Below are positions 33,278 to 43,694 of a stretch of DNA of 64,000 nt, piece after piece. How positions within the stretch are numbered: the first letter of the stretch is position 1; the number at the start of each line of letters is the position of its first letter. Made by a program: the position numbers and the translations under genes. The stretch lies in assembly GCA_002205965.3 (NCBI GenBank), contig NADL03000492.1, forward strand, positions 1,240,001 to 1,304,000, given 5' to 3'. The notes beneath the pieces were generated by a model. That model did no database searches. It saw only the letters and a program-made list of their open reading frames with translations, and was not told the origin of the DNA. Source of the DNA: Kappaphycus alvarezii. Taxonomy: Eukaryota; Rhodophyta; Florideophyceae; Gigartinales; Solieriaceae.

Positions 33278-33719
33278 TATGGTGCGCCAGAAAATAGTGG
33301 TTTTCTGCCAGCCGCGGGCTACTAATGTCGGGACTAACTCCTGTAATGCCTGGTAACTAGGAAAGCAGAGTGTTCAAAATTCTGTACGTAGCGCTCAAAA
33401 GACCCTCTTGGAATCGTGAACAGCCTGTGAGATCGGTACTACGTTGACCCTTTTACTTTTTCTGTGTTCCGTGTCTACGGCAGATTTTTATACCATTTCT
33501 GTGGCAGGACAGTCTTTCTTGGTTGCTTCGTTGATTGCAAAAGTGATTTTCGATTTCTTGAATTGTTCTTGGTTGCTCCGTCAGTCCGGGGTGAGAAAGG
33601 TGGGTCACTTTCGCCGATGTTGTTGTCTGTTGGCCATTTCTTGTGACTCTTGAGTGCGGGCGGGTTGTGGTGGGTGTCGTGCTTGCTGTTTTGCTTGCTT
33701 AAGTTGAGGCGGGTGGTTC

Positions 33720-35479
33720 GATGCGCATGCTAGCACGGTGGCGCTTGGTCTTGAGTTTGCCGAGTGTTTTGGTGAGTGCATCGGCTGTGTTGAGGCGCGT
33801 TGGGACATAGTGGACTTGGATATTGCTTTTGTTGACGGTTCCTTGCATTTAGTGGTGTGGTATGTCTATGAGTTTCCTGCGTTTGGTGCTGGCCGTATTA
33901 TTCGGGACTTGGATTGTGGCGGCATTGTCAATTAGTAGTTTTGAGGCTAGTGATGGATGTATGCCGCAGCTTGATAGAAGTCTCTGTATCCATAGTGCTT
34001 ATTGTGTGGTTTTAAAGCCAGCTAAGTACTTCTCCTCGCATGTTGATTTTGCCTGTGCGTTGTTTGGAGGTGGTCCATGCTACGAATACACCACACAATG
34101 TGCGTATTATACCAGTTAGTGATCGTCGGTCGCGATCGTTGGCGAAGTCTGCGTCACAGGACGAGGTGAGGGGTTGGGCACGGCGGTGGATGGCAGACTG
34201 TAAGCCAAAGCTAATGCAGACGTCTGTTGTCGTTTTGAGATTTTGGAGTAGCCATTGGAGGAGTTGCTGATGTCTTTGTGTCGGCTTGTGCATTTGTTCG
34301 GACAGTTTGCTCACCGCAAACATGATATCGGGTCTTGTGCTGTCAGTGAGGTAGCGTAACACCCCGAGTATGGTTTGATATTGCCTGACTTGTTGTGAGC
34401 ACAGTTTGGCGGCTGTCAGTGCTTCGGTGCAGTTTGTGTTTCCCGGGACTAGTGGAGGAGGTTGCGCACTACATGCGGTTGGGAGATGTGGATTGTGCCG
34501 TTGGGTCTGGAGTTGACATGCCATTTGAGGTTGGTGGTAGGGTTTCCAAGGTTTAGAATGGTTTATTTGCGCTGCAGTGTGGCGAATAGGTCGTTGATGA
34601 GTTGCTTGTCCGGGGACATCGGGAGGAAGTCACCCATGCTCACGGCTATTAAAATGTGGGTTCCTTCTTTTAGTTTGGTGAATAGGCATGGATCGGTGTG
34701 GCTCTGTTTGTATCCGTGTCGTATTAGGTGTTGGAGTAGGCCTTTTCAGTAGATGTTGGCTGCGGGTGGTGTGCCGTATAAGTGGCGCAGTAGTACCCCC
34801 GTGTGTCCGGGGTGGCTGATTTTGCCGTCCAACTTGGGCTACCCCTTGATGTACATCGGTTGTGAGTGTTTGTATGGTTCGTGCAGATAAACGGCCTTTA
34901 TGTTAAAGTGGCCGATGTGCCATTTGCTGTGGGCTGCTATGGCTAGTAGGGTTCGTACAGTGGCTTTTTCAGCCATGTATTAGGAGGTGCTGTAGGGTTT
35001 ATAGTGTAGATAGGGTTGCATGCGATCGCCGCGCACTGAGAACCTGGCTTTGCGGTCTGACTGGAGGGTGGGCGAGTGCTTGTGTCTGTATATCATTTTC
35101 AAGGGTATGAATTTGGCGTGTTTGGGGATTTTGTTGTTGTGGATCCATTTGAATGTCTGGGGTTTGTCGAGTGTTGCCAGTTCAGCGTCATGTGTGGCAG
35201 ACCATAGGTGGGCGTCTGGGTATTAGTGGGCCTGGTGTGTTGTCTGTGGGGGTTCTGGCAGACACTCTCGTATTGTTTGGAGGGCTTTTGTTGTTTGCTG
35301 GACGGTTTTTTGGTGGGAGTGTAGGGTTTGAAGTCACGGGCGCGAACTTGTATGTAGGTGTCGGTGTCTGGTATCCATGCGCGGATGATGGCGTAGTAAA
35401 CTGCAGTCATATAAAGTGCTAGCGCTGCGCAGCTTTCCCATTTTGCTTTCGGTTTGTGTATTGGTACGTGCCCGAACCC
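33720..35479 (-). pseudogene. Ty1/copia remnant: integrase tail, RT and RNase H
   Basis: Reading leftward from 35479, the integrase C-terminal tail (KPKAKWESCAALALYM) leads into RT from about 35150. RT pieces are WHIGHFNIKAVYLHEP near 34900 and YLTDSTRPDIMFAVSKLSEQ near 34370. RNase H has SSCDADFANDRDRRSLTG at about 34140 and VPTRLNTADALTKTLGK at about 33790. Several stops are present. The element is cut at 35479, where the inverted gypsy fragment begins, so everything upstream in pol and gag is missing. No LTR was found. Confidence 0.8.
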
Positions 35480-36927
35480 TTCGTAGATTCGGCGTATGGT
35501 TTCATAGTGTTCTCTAATGAGCTCCTCCCGTTTCACTTCTCCAAACCTTCCAAATGTGAGGTAATAAACGTAGTATGCAAACTTTTCTGGCAACGGGTCC
35601 AGAAACGGGTATCTGAAGGAGAAAAAAACTCGCAACATAAGGACTGAGTCCTCACGAGTAAGGTGCGCCCCGTGAATGGTCTGGAAGCACATGCAAATAC
35701 TAATCAAAAAAGGAAATTACTTCTGCTTCTCGTGGGTCCTCTGTCATTTCGCGAAGCCAACGTCTAATTGGTAGCCGTCCAATAATTAAGGATGCATAGT
35801 TTCCCCCTGGGAGACTAGGCGGTGTTTGAGGCGATCTTCTTGGCGATCTTCCTCGCTGCTCCCGACGCCTTGCCCTCTTCGATGATCCGCCCCGATCACT
35901 TGATGGTCCAGCTCGTATCATCATCACGGCCTCGGGAGGATCCTGGTCTTCGGCTGAGGTTGTGTTTCTGAGCGGAGCAACGTAAGGTTCCCATAGAGGA
36001 TACGGGACCAGTCGATATTCCATATCAGGGGGCAAGCTGTAACCTCTCAGTCGCACATCTTGGTTGTTCTTAAGAAATACGTAAACCGGACGGATAATGT
36101 TCAGATATGTTTGCGACAAGTCTCCGATAGCTACCATTCCATACCTTCCTATAGAGTAATGATATATGACTTCCACAAACTCTGGACCTGCTTCCGTGAA
36201 CCTTCCGTTTTGGAATGAGAATAGAATTCTGATCAATAGTCGGAAATCTTCTTGAGGTAGCAATGGTCCGTTCAACGTACGAAAACATAGGCATATATTA
36301 ATGTAGAAATGGACGATTACGTGGAGTTCGTAGTAGTCACGCGTAATCGAGATGATCCATTCCCAGGCCCTTTTTCCTCCCATAGGAATCATTCTATAGT
36401 TAAAGATGAGTATGCCCCGTGGTTGCGCATAGTCCTGTGTGAGAAGGAATTCTTCAGGCCTCTGATGGTAAGGGACTAGACGACGTGCATGGATGGCCCT
36501 CCTTGATCTCTTCCCTGAGCTTGAACATAGCTTATAGTGCGGGTGTCTTTCCTCCGTGACGACGCAAGGATTCGAGTACTTTGTTTGGAAGGCCGGCCAC
36601 TTCACAGCCTGCTGCATTGCTTTCCCATGTACTACAAGTACTTTAGAGCCGACTGAAAAGGTTTGGACTGGAGGCTCTTCATTCTTATTTCTTGTCTGTG
36701 TTAGCGCGCGGTGTGATCTCCAGCCTTCAGTGGCCAGTAGTTCGACTTCTACTCTCTTCATCGATAATATTTGTTTCCATGTCTCTCTGTAACATTCTAG
36801 GAGCCCTTCCGTACATTAGCTCGAATGGTGACCGTCCGCTTCTTCCTCTTCTTCGACGATAGCCGTATAACACTTTTGGTAAGGCATCTTCCCACTGGAT
36901 TTCATTCTTCGACATAGTTTTCGATAT
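35480..36927 (-). mobile_element. Internal fragment of the young gypsy family, inverted
   Basis: These 1448 bp are a near-identical inverted copy of 42065-43514 in the full element that follows. They cover the integrase C-terminal half and most of the duplicated extension and contain no LTR. The right end stops 6 bp before the LTR at 36934; the left end joins copia sequence. The main frame 36761-35700 (353 residues) is open. It ends one codon after VISFF because two bases present in the other copy (ca) are missing. Where the full copy has lost single bases (near 42087 and 43345), this copy has them. Confidence 0.9.
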
Positions 36928-36933
36928 GGATGC

Positions 36934-37652
36934 TGATGTGCGCAAATTCGCACACGAAAAAATTTAGATGAGGACCATAATTGTATACAGTATTGGAACT
37001 GGGAAGATATTTTTACAGTTTTTGAATTTGCAAGATATTTTTAATTTGGGTGAGTGTGGCAAATTCATCGGTTGATTTTTTATTTTAGGACACGCTGTCA
37101 TAGTGGATGTCAGTACAGTTCTAGGTTGTGGGTGATACTACGAGTGACTCTGAAAGGTCTATATAATGGCCACATCAATTCCCACCCCTGGCCGATGGGT
37201 GGCTGGCATGGGTATGGCACCTAGATATTTACCTTGAGGAAATATCTTCTAATGGTCTCTCTGGTTCACACGATTCCCGTGAATGCGTTTTATGGTATTT
37301 AGTATGTTTGATTGAGACTTTAGGATTAGCCGAAAAGTCTATATAAGCTGAGTAAAGTGCTTCCTCCTTGAGAGGTCAAGCAAGTTGGCAGACAACTTCA
37401 GGTCAAGCTCCGAGTAGTAGGAAGTTGAGAGTCAACTTCAACCCAAGAAAACTTTTTCCTAAGCAAGTCGCAGAGAATCAGTGGTAGACGCTGCCCCTTT
37501 TATACTTGCTTGTAGCCCTCTCAACTCTCTCCCATATACACTGCTTTTTATTTGTTCAACTATACCACGGTAGCACTTTTGTCGCTCGCAACACCTCCGT
37601 CTTGGGGTAGTTGGTTCTAAGTATCTCTTCTCCCGACGATTTACCCCTATCA
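36934..37652 (+). repeat. 5' LTR of gypsy element
   Basis: The 719-bp LTR starts TGATGTGCGC and ends TATCA. It has two TATA boxes, 37160-37166 (TATATAA) and 37340-37347 (TATATAAG); the second is better placed for the transcript start. A palindrome, tgtgcg...cgcaca, sits at its left tip. A TGG three bases after its end (37655) may begin the primer-binding site. Confidence 0.93.
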
Positions 37653-37740
37653 TTTGGTACTCTTGTGGAGGGGGTTGCACCCGAGGTATTCGAGTTGAGC
37701 AGTCTTAGGGAACCATTCGAGGGATTTCTTTTCTGTAATC

Positions 37741-39138
37741 ATGGATCTCAACGCTGCTCGTATAACGTTCACAGGGGGCAAGAATGAAGACGTTGAGGAG
37801 TTTCTCTATACATATGTCAACGTTGTGATGCGTGAGAAGAGCGATGAAGAGAAGGCCGAAAGTATCTTCGCCTATCTTCATGGTGACGCAAAGCACAAAT
37901 ATAAGGCCAAGTTTATCAACGGGTGGTCTCTTAACGGGAATGGGCGTAACTTCGGTGAGGTATGTGAGTGGCTTGTGAAAGAATATGCTAAGCAGGTAGA
38001 ACCAGATGAGATGATTCGTACCGCCATAGAGGCCCGGCTCAACTTCGACGATTTGTTAAGCTCATTGGTATACTTGTGTGATCTCTATGAAAAGGCTGGG
38101 TTCAACGCCCAAGCCAAGTACGGAATGCTGCGTAAGGCGGCGATGGGGGATAAGCGGCTCTCCGATTTCCTCCTCATCAAGGGCCCTCACACTTTTAATG
38201 AACTGAAGGGTACCATAGTAGAATTTGTCAAAAATTCGGAGACGTTTCAGTCACTAAGTGAAATACCGAGGGAAACCCGTACATCTATGCCGATCGTGCA
38301 TCCTGAAAAGAATTATCAAAGGCCAGCTACTAGCGCAGCAGCATTGGAATCAGTCAGGAGCGATGTCAAAAACTTGGAAGAAAGGTTGGAAACCCGATTC
38401 GATAATCGACTTGACATGATAACCTCGCAGTTGGAAAGCCTTACTCTTACCATTAAGAAGAACCAGTCTGGGGCCCCCAAGGCCGCAGAAGTCTGTTCCT
38501 ACTGTCACAAGCCTGGACACTTTGCAAATAGGTGTCCTGATAATCCACATAGAAACACTCGTTGTGGAAAGTGCGGTCGTTACGGGCATCATGAAAGTAA
38601 CTGCTGGTCTAAAGACAACAGAAGAGCAAATTTATCGGACGCGAGGAGTGAGTCAGGACCAGAGATGAAAATCTTACAAAACAGGAAGGATCAAAGGTTG
38701 GCGGATGCCGGTAATGTATCCATCGCTGAAGAAATCAGTCAAGTTAATGTGACAAAAAGGGATGGGGAAGGGAACGTTTTGTCGAAAAAACCTAGGCTAG
38801 ATTATGGAATGCTGGAGCATATCCCAGCACCTGTACCTCCTCGAACCAAGAGGCTTGATCAAGTTGTTCCAGGAGTTGGAGTCACTCCGGCCAAGAAGAC
38901 GAAAAAGAGTAAGAAATTTAAGAATATCCCAAAGGACGTACTAGAATATGTGAAGAAGTACAATTTGGTGGCTGAGCTTGCATCAGCCCCAACTGGGATA
39001 ACGTTTGGTCAACTTTTGAGGGGCGACGCAGAGGACGCGAGGAAAAACTCAAAAAAATTATCAGGTCTAATAAGTCCGCTAAGGGTAAGAAACTGTTTCT
39101 TCAATCGGCCTCGACAGCACCAAGACGTCTTAAACTAG
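37741..39138 (+). CDS. gag: gypsy Gag with two zinc knuckles
   Basis: An intact 465-residue frame from ATG 37741, 88 bp after the LTR. Gag packages element RNA into virus-like particles. The N-terminal two-thirds is an all-helical capsid-like region without cysteines of note. Two CCHC knuckles follow at about residues 256-290: CSYCHKPGHFANRC and CGKCGRYGHHESNC, both with C-x2-C-x4-H-x4-C spacing. The tail is Lys-rich (AKKTKKSKKFKNIPKD). A slippery A AAA AAA sits 81 nt before the gag stop, in phase for a -1 shift into pol, so Gag should be the major product and Gag-Pol a minor one. Confidence 0.92.
   Translation: MDLNAARITFTGGKNEDVEEFLYTYVNVVMREKSDEEKAESIFAYLHGDAKHKYKAKFINGWSLNGNGRNFGEVCEWLVKEYAKQVEPDEMIRTAIEARLNFDDLLSSLVYLCDLYEKAGFNAQAKYGMLRKAAMGDKRLSDFLLIKGPHTFNELKGTIVEFVKNSETFQSLSEIPRETRTSMPIVHPEKNYQRPATSAAALESVRSDVKNLEERLETRFDNRLDMITSQLESLTLTIKKNQSGAPKAAEVCSYCHKPGHFANRCPDNPHRNTRCGKCGRYGHHESNCWSKDNRRANLSDARSESGPEMKILQNRKDQRLADAGNVSIAEEISQVNVTKRDGEGNVLSKKPRLDYGMLEHIPAPVPPRTKRLDQVVPGVGVTPAKKTKKSKKFKNIPKDVLEYVKKYNLVAELASAPTGITFGQLLRGDAEDARKNSKKLSGLISPLRVRNCFFNRPRQHQDVLN
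39051..39057 (+). promoter_or_regulatory. Candidate -1 ribosomal frameshift site A AAA AAA
   Basis: In gag phase the codons are TCA AAA AAA TTA. Slipping back one base moves reading into the frame that encodes the protease, which is open from here through 39345. The match of heptamer, phase and open overlap is seen directly; use as a shift site is inference. Confidence 0.65.
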
Positions 39139-39345
39139 TACCAGTCAAAGTATTGGGAATGAAAACCCAAGCTCTTTTCGATTCGGGCGCTGTTCCAAAC
39201 CTTATCTCAGAAACTTTGGTGACAGATTTAGGTCTCGAAATTATTCCAACTACTCGAAGAATAACTGTGGCGGATGGAACCGTCTCAAAATGCATGGGCA
39301 CTGTTACAAGGTTTCCGTGTTCTTTGGGGACTCTAAAGTTGATTT
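39057..39345 (+). CDS. pol: gypsy protease region (start of Pol)
   Basis: In the -1 frame relative to gag the product reads through KVLGMKTQALFDSGAVPNLI, with the Asp-Ser-Gly of an aspartic protease, then TVADGTVSKCMGTVTRF. The frame stops at 39345. The remainder of the domain (VDLDFLVMPDLPFDAIIGCP) continues in the next frame, so one base seems lost near 39338. The protease would cut Gag-Pol inside the particle. Confidence 0.8.
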
Positions 39346-40729
39346 AGACTTTCTTGTCATGCCTGATCTCCCTTTCGATGCAATCATTGGCTGCCCTACC
39401 ATGGAAAGACTAGGGACCTGCATTGACTTGGGCAACCAAATCGTTTCAGTTAATGTTGACGGCAGAACCGTGAAGATGCCCCTGGATTTCGACAAAAGCA
39501 CACATCCGGTAGATTTGAAAGAAACGGACAGTGAAGATTTCACTTCTAGCTATGACAGCGAAGATTTCGAACCAACTAACACTTTCGGAAGTGGAGAAGG
39601 GTACGCTCGGGGGATACTGAACATGGCATGGGATGATTATGATTCTGGGTTTGAAACAGATGAAGACTGGAATTCTAGGGTAGGTGTGACACCTGAATGT
39701 GTTTCTTTTTGCGATAATATCGAATCAAAGGACGGAATTCGGAGCATGAAAGAAGATTACAATTGCAAGGAAAACAGGAATATATCGGATTCCATATCTG
39801 AAGATGTGAGCACGCCGGAAAAGGTCCTTCAAAATATTGAGGTTGAGAATCAAGAAGAAAAAGGGCGCCAAATGGCAGAAATCCAAGGAAAAGTGCAGCA
39901 CCTTCCCGCCGCCGCCTCACTGAAAATATCCGACATGTTAGCATCTTCCGAAGTAATTGCATGGAGTGTATCAGATTTAAGACAAGCAAGTGTACCGGTC
40001 ACTCACTCATTTGAACTTACCGATACTCAACCAATTTACCACAGGCCTAGACGTCAACCGCCAAAATATGACCAATTTATCTCAGAGAATGTTACAAGTA
40101 TGCTGGAAAATGATATTATTCGGCCAGTTTCATCCCCATGGTCATTTCCAGTTGTGGTCGCACCAAAGAAGGATGGAAAGCTGCGTTTTTGCGTCGATTA
40201 CCGACAACTGAACCAGAGAATGATACCCGATCGATTTCCGATTCCGAACATGGAGGAGATCCTCGAGGACTTGAAGGACGGGAGATACTTCACCTCAATT
40301 GATCTTTACACTGGTTATTGGCAGATTCCATTAGATGAAAAATGTAAGGAAATAACAACTTTTACCAGCAAAGCCGGTACATTCAGGTTCGAAGTGATGC
40401 CTTTTGGTCTCATGAATGCCCCAGCTACATTCCAAAGAATGATGAACGAGGTTTTGAAAGGACTTCCATTTGCAAGAGTTTATATCGATGATGTAGTGAT
40501 ATTCTCAAAAACCTTGGATCAGCACATATCGCATGTCAAGACTGTGGTGGAGAAAATAGCTGCGTACAGCCTGAAAATTAAGTTAAGCAAATGCTTCTTT
40601 GCGAAAACGTCTATCCAATTACTCGGTCATATCGTCGATCAAGAGGGAATTAAAGTGGATCCAGAGAAAACGAAAAAAATCAAGTTGGCACCAGGCCCGC
40701 TTCAAAGACGGAGGTTCGAAGCTTCTTAG
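39346..40729 (+). CDS. pol: gypsy protease end, linker and reverse transcriptase
   Basis: The frame 39290-40729 gives the protease C-terminus (DAIIGCPTMERLGTC), an acidic linker, then RT from about 39980. Motifs in order are KKDGKLRFCVDYRQLNQRM, FTSIDLYTGYWQIPLDEK, FGLMNAPATFQRMMNEV, the catalytic YIDDVVIFSK near 40480, and LLGHIVDQEGIKVDPEKT. All catalytic Asp are present. The frame is lost at about 40693; the thumb (TEVRSFLGLASYYRRFI) continues in another frame. The enzyme copies element RNA into DNA. Confidence 0.9.
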
Positions 40730-41337
40730 GACTGGCCTCATATTACAGAAGATTTATCAAAGATTTCGCCAAAACTGCAGCACCGTTACATGCCAGCACT
40801 ACGAAGAACGGAAAATTTTACTGGAACAAGGAAATGCAGACTGCATTTGAGGAGCTTAAAGATAAGCTATGTGTCCCCCAGTGCTCATGTACCAGATTTC
40901 AAGAGACCATTCGTTGTGGAGACAGATGCCTCAGAACGGTCTTTGGGTGCCATTTTGTCCCAAAAAGACGAAAACGGAAGACTACACCCTGTTCAATTCG
41001 CAAGTCGCACTCTGAATGATGCGGAAAAGAGATACTCAGTCTGCGAGAAAGAAGCGCTAGCTGTCGTCTTCGCACTGAAAAAGTTTCGTGTTTACCTTTT
41101 ATCACTCGAGAAATTTGTCTTGATAACTGATCACCAGGCACTTAAGACAGCATTCCAAAAGAAAGATGTACATCACCGCTTGGCCCGATGGCTCGACATT
41201 TTCGCAGAATATCGGTTTGAAATTGTGTATAGGCCCGGACGCAATAATCAGCCTGCCGATTACCTATCCCGCTTGAGGGATCCATTGATTCCAAATGAAA
41301 AAGCTTCCGAGACATCGTCGGAGTTGCCGAAGTTCAA
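40693..41337 (+). CDS. pol: gypsy RT connection and RNase H
   Basis: After the break the sequence continues through two shifted segments (40693-40870, then from about 40880). RNase H motifs are clear: FVVETDASERSLGAILSQ (first Asp), RYSVCEKEALAVVFALKKF (Glu), LITDHQALKTAF (Asp) and YRPGRNNQPADYLSRL (final Asp). All four catalytic acids are kept. The frame runs on to 41401 but loses coding sense near 41310, where a further one-base shift opens the integrase. Confidence 0.88.
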
Positions 41338-42117
41338 GTGCCGATCGATAACGAGTACGAAGCTTATATTCACGGACTTATTAAATTCCTTGATGGACTA
41401 GAAATGAGAAAGGTTGATCTCGAACACAGAAATTGGGTACGCAGGAACCAAAAGGCCTTTACATTGTGGAATGGGAAACTCTTCCGACACACAAAAGCCG
41501 GTCCTCGACTAGTGGCCCCTTTGAAAGAAAGAATCAAGATCTTGAGGACTTTTCATGATGAGTTAGGGCATTGGGATCTCGAAACAACCAAAAAATTCAT
41601 TACGGAGAGATTCTGGTGGCCCAGTATCCATAAGGACGTCTATAATTTCGTGAAAAGCTGTGACAACTGTCAAAAATTCACTCCGATACGAAAGTATAAG
41701 ACAACCCTAAGCTTCCCAGTTTCCGCTCTCTTTGAAACCTTCTCAATTGACTTTGCGGGCCCATTCAAGGAAACCTCTTCCGGAAAAAATATCTCCTTAT
41801 AGGGGTGGAACATCTTACTGGATGGCTAATAGCAGCTGCAGTTGAGGAGGCCAATGCTGAGGTGGTCCTGAGATTCATCGAAAAAGAAATAATTGAACCG
41901 TTTGGTCTTCCAAAAAGGATCATCTCAGATAACGCCCTTTGTTTTACTGCAACTTCACTGCTTCGTTTCTTGGAAGAGAAGGGATTCAGCTGAAGACAGT
42001 TCTCGCATACGCTCCTATGTCAAACGGTAAAGCGGAGAGGATGGTTGGAACCATCAAACGAGCAATATCGAAAACTATGTCGAGAATGAAATCCAGTGGG
42101 AAGATGCCTTACCAAAA
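41310..42117 (+). CDS. pol: gypsy integrase, zinc-binding domain and catalytic core
   Basis: The zinc-binding His/Cys set is present in FHDELGHWDLETTKKFITER and KSCDNCQKF. The core Asp are in FSIDFAGPFKE and RIISDNALCF, the Glu in SNGKAERMVGTIKRAI. Three one-base breaks are visible, at about 41780 (six A where seven would keep frame), 41980 (GGG where four G would) and 42087 (GA where the second copy has GAA). In amino-acid terms the catalytic triad D, D, E is intact. The enzyme inserts element DNA into the genome. Confidence 0.88.
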
Positions 42118-43661
42118 GTGTTATACGGCTATCGTCGAAGAAGAGGAAGAAGCGGACGGTCACCATTCGAGCTAATGTACGGAAGGGCTCCTAGAATGTT
42201 ACAGAGAGACATGGAAACAAATATTATCGATGAAGAGAGTAGAGAAGTCGAACTACTGGCCACTGAAGGCTGGAGATCACACCGCGCGCTAACACAGACA
42301 AGAAATAAGAATGAAGAGCCTCCAGTCCAAACCTTTCCAGTCGGCTCTAAAGTACTTGTAGTACATGGGAAAGCAATGCAGCAGGCTGTGAAGTGGCCGG
42401 CCTTCCAAACAAAGTACTCGAATCCTTGCGTCGTCACGGAGGAAAGACACCCGCACTATAAGCTATGTTCAAGCTCAGGGAAGAGATCAAGGAGGGCCAT
42501 CCATGCACGTCGTCTAGTCCCTTACCATCAGAGGCCTGAAGAATTCCTTCTCACACAGGACTATGCGCAACCACGGGGCATACTCATCTTTAACTATAGA
42601 ATGATTCCTATGGGAGGAAAAAGGGCCTGGGAATGGATCATCTCGATTACGCGTGACTACTACGAACTCCACGTAATCGTCCATTTCTACATTAATATAT
42701 GCCTATGTTTTCGTACGTTGAACGGACCATTGCTACCTCAAGAAGATTTCCGACTATTGATCAGAATTCTATTCTCATTCCAAAACGGAAGGTTCACGGA
42801 AGCAGGTCCAGAGTTTGTGGAAGTCATATATCATTACTCTATAGGAAGGTATGGAATGGTAGCTATCGGAGACTTGTCGCAAACATATCTGAACATTATC
42901 CGTCCGGTTTACGTATTTCTTAAGAACAACCAAGATGTGCGACTGAGAGGTTACAGCTTGCCCCCTGATATGGAATATCGACTGGTCCCATATCCTCTAT
43001 GGGAACCTTACGTTGCTCCGCTCAGAAACACAACCTCAGCCGAAGACCAGGATCCTCCCGAGGCCGTGATGATGATACGAGCTGGACCATCAAGTGATCG
43101 GGGCGGATCATCGAAGAGGGCAAGGCGTCGGGAGCAGCGAGGAAGATCGCCAAGAAGATCGCCTCAAACACCGCCTAGTCTCCCAGGGGGAAACTATGCA
43201 TCCTTAATTATTGGACGGCTACCAATTAGACGTTGGCTTCGCGAAATGACAGAGGACCCACGAGAAGCAGAAGTAATTTCCTTTTTTGCAATTAGTATTT
43301 GCATGTGCTTCCAGACCATTCACGGGGCGCACCTTACTCGTGAGACTCAGTCCTTATGTTGCGAGTTTTTTTCTCCTTCAGATACCCGTTTCTGGACCCG
43401 TTGCCAGAAAAGTTTGCATACTACGTTTATTACCTCACATTTGGAAGGTTTGGAGAAGTGAAACGGGAGGAGCTCATTAGAGAACACTATGAAACCATAC
43501 GCCGAATCTACGAAACTCTTGACCAAGGAGATGAGCCGGTCATCGCACGGTACACACTCTCTCATCATATTGGAAATGAGCTACTACCATATCCTTATAG
43601 TGAACCCTATACTCTCCCTGATGAATGGATAGAACTCCCACAAGAACAACAAGAGCAGTGA
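42118..43661 (+). CDS. gypsy integrase C-terminus plus duplicated unknown domain
   Basis: Frame 42118-43461 continues the integrase (SPFELMYGRAPRMLQRDM) and its SH3-like part (FPVGSKVLVVHGKAMQQAVK). Instead of ending or carrying a chromodomain it goes on for about 370 residues. Residues 152-300 form domain A, with YINICLCFRTLNGPLLPQED, FRLLIRILFSFQ and PYPLWEPYVAP. A basic RS-rich linker (RARRREQRGRSPRRSPQ) follows. Domain B starts at about 356, with ISICMCFQTIHGAHLT, MLRVFFSFRYPF and PYPYSEPYTLP. A and B align along their whole length and look duplicated. A one-base loss near 43345 moves the end of B to frame 43356-43661. I do not recognise the fold. Confidence 0.8.
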
Positions 43662-43694
43662 CGAGCCGGGACGTTCGTCTTGAGCGGGAGGGCG

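Noticed and set aside
38350-39989. Minus-strand frames antisense to gag and pol of the young gypsy element
   Set aside because: They are shadows of well-supported sense coding regions.
42645-42715. Reading domain A and B hydrophobic stretches as membrane anchors of an env-like protein
   Set aside because: The segments are short, contain charged and His residues, and lie in a chain fused to integrase with no signal peptide or fusion-like motif; a soluble helical domain is more likely.
42699-42923. 74-residue frame duplicated at 36294-36070
   Set aside because: It appears twice only because the gypsy segment is duplicated; it is an out-of-frame shadow of domain A.
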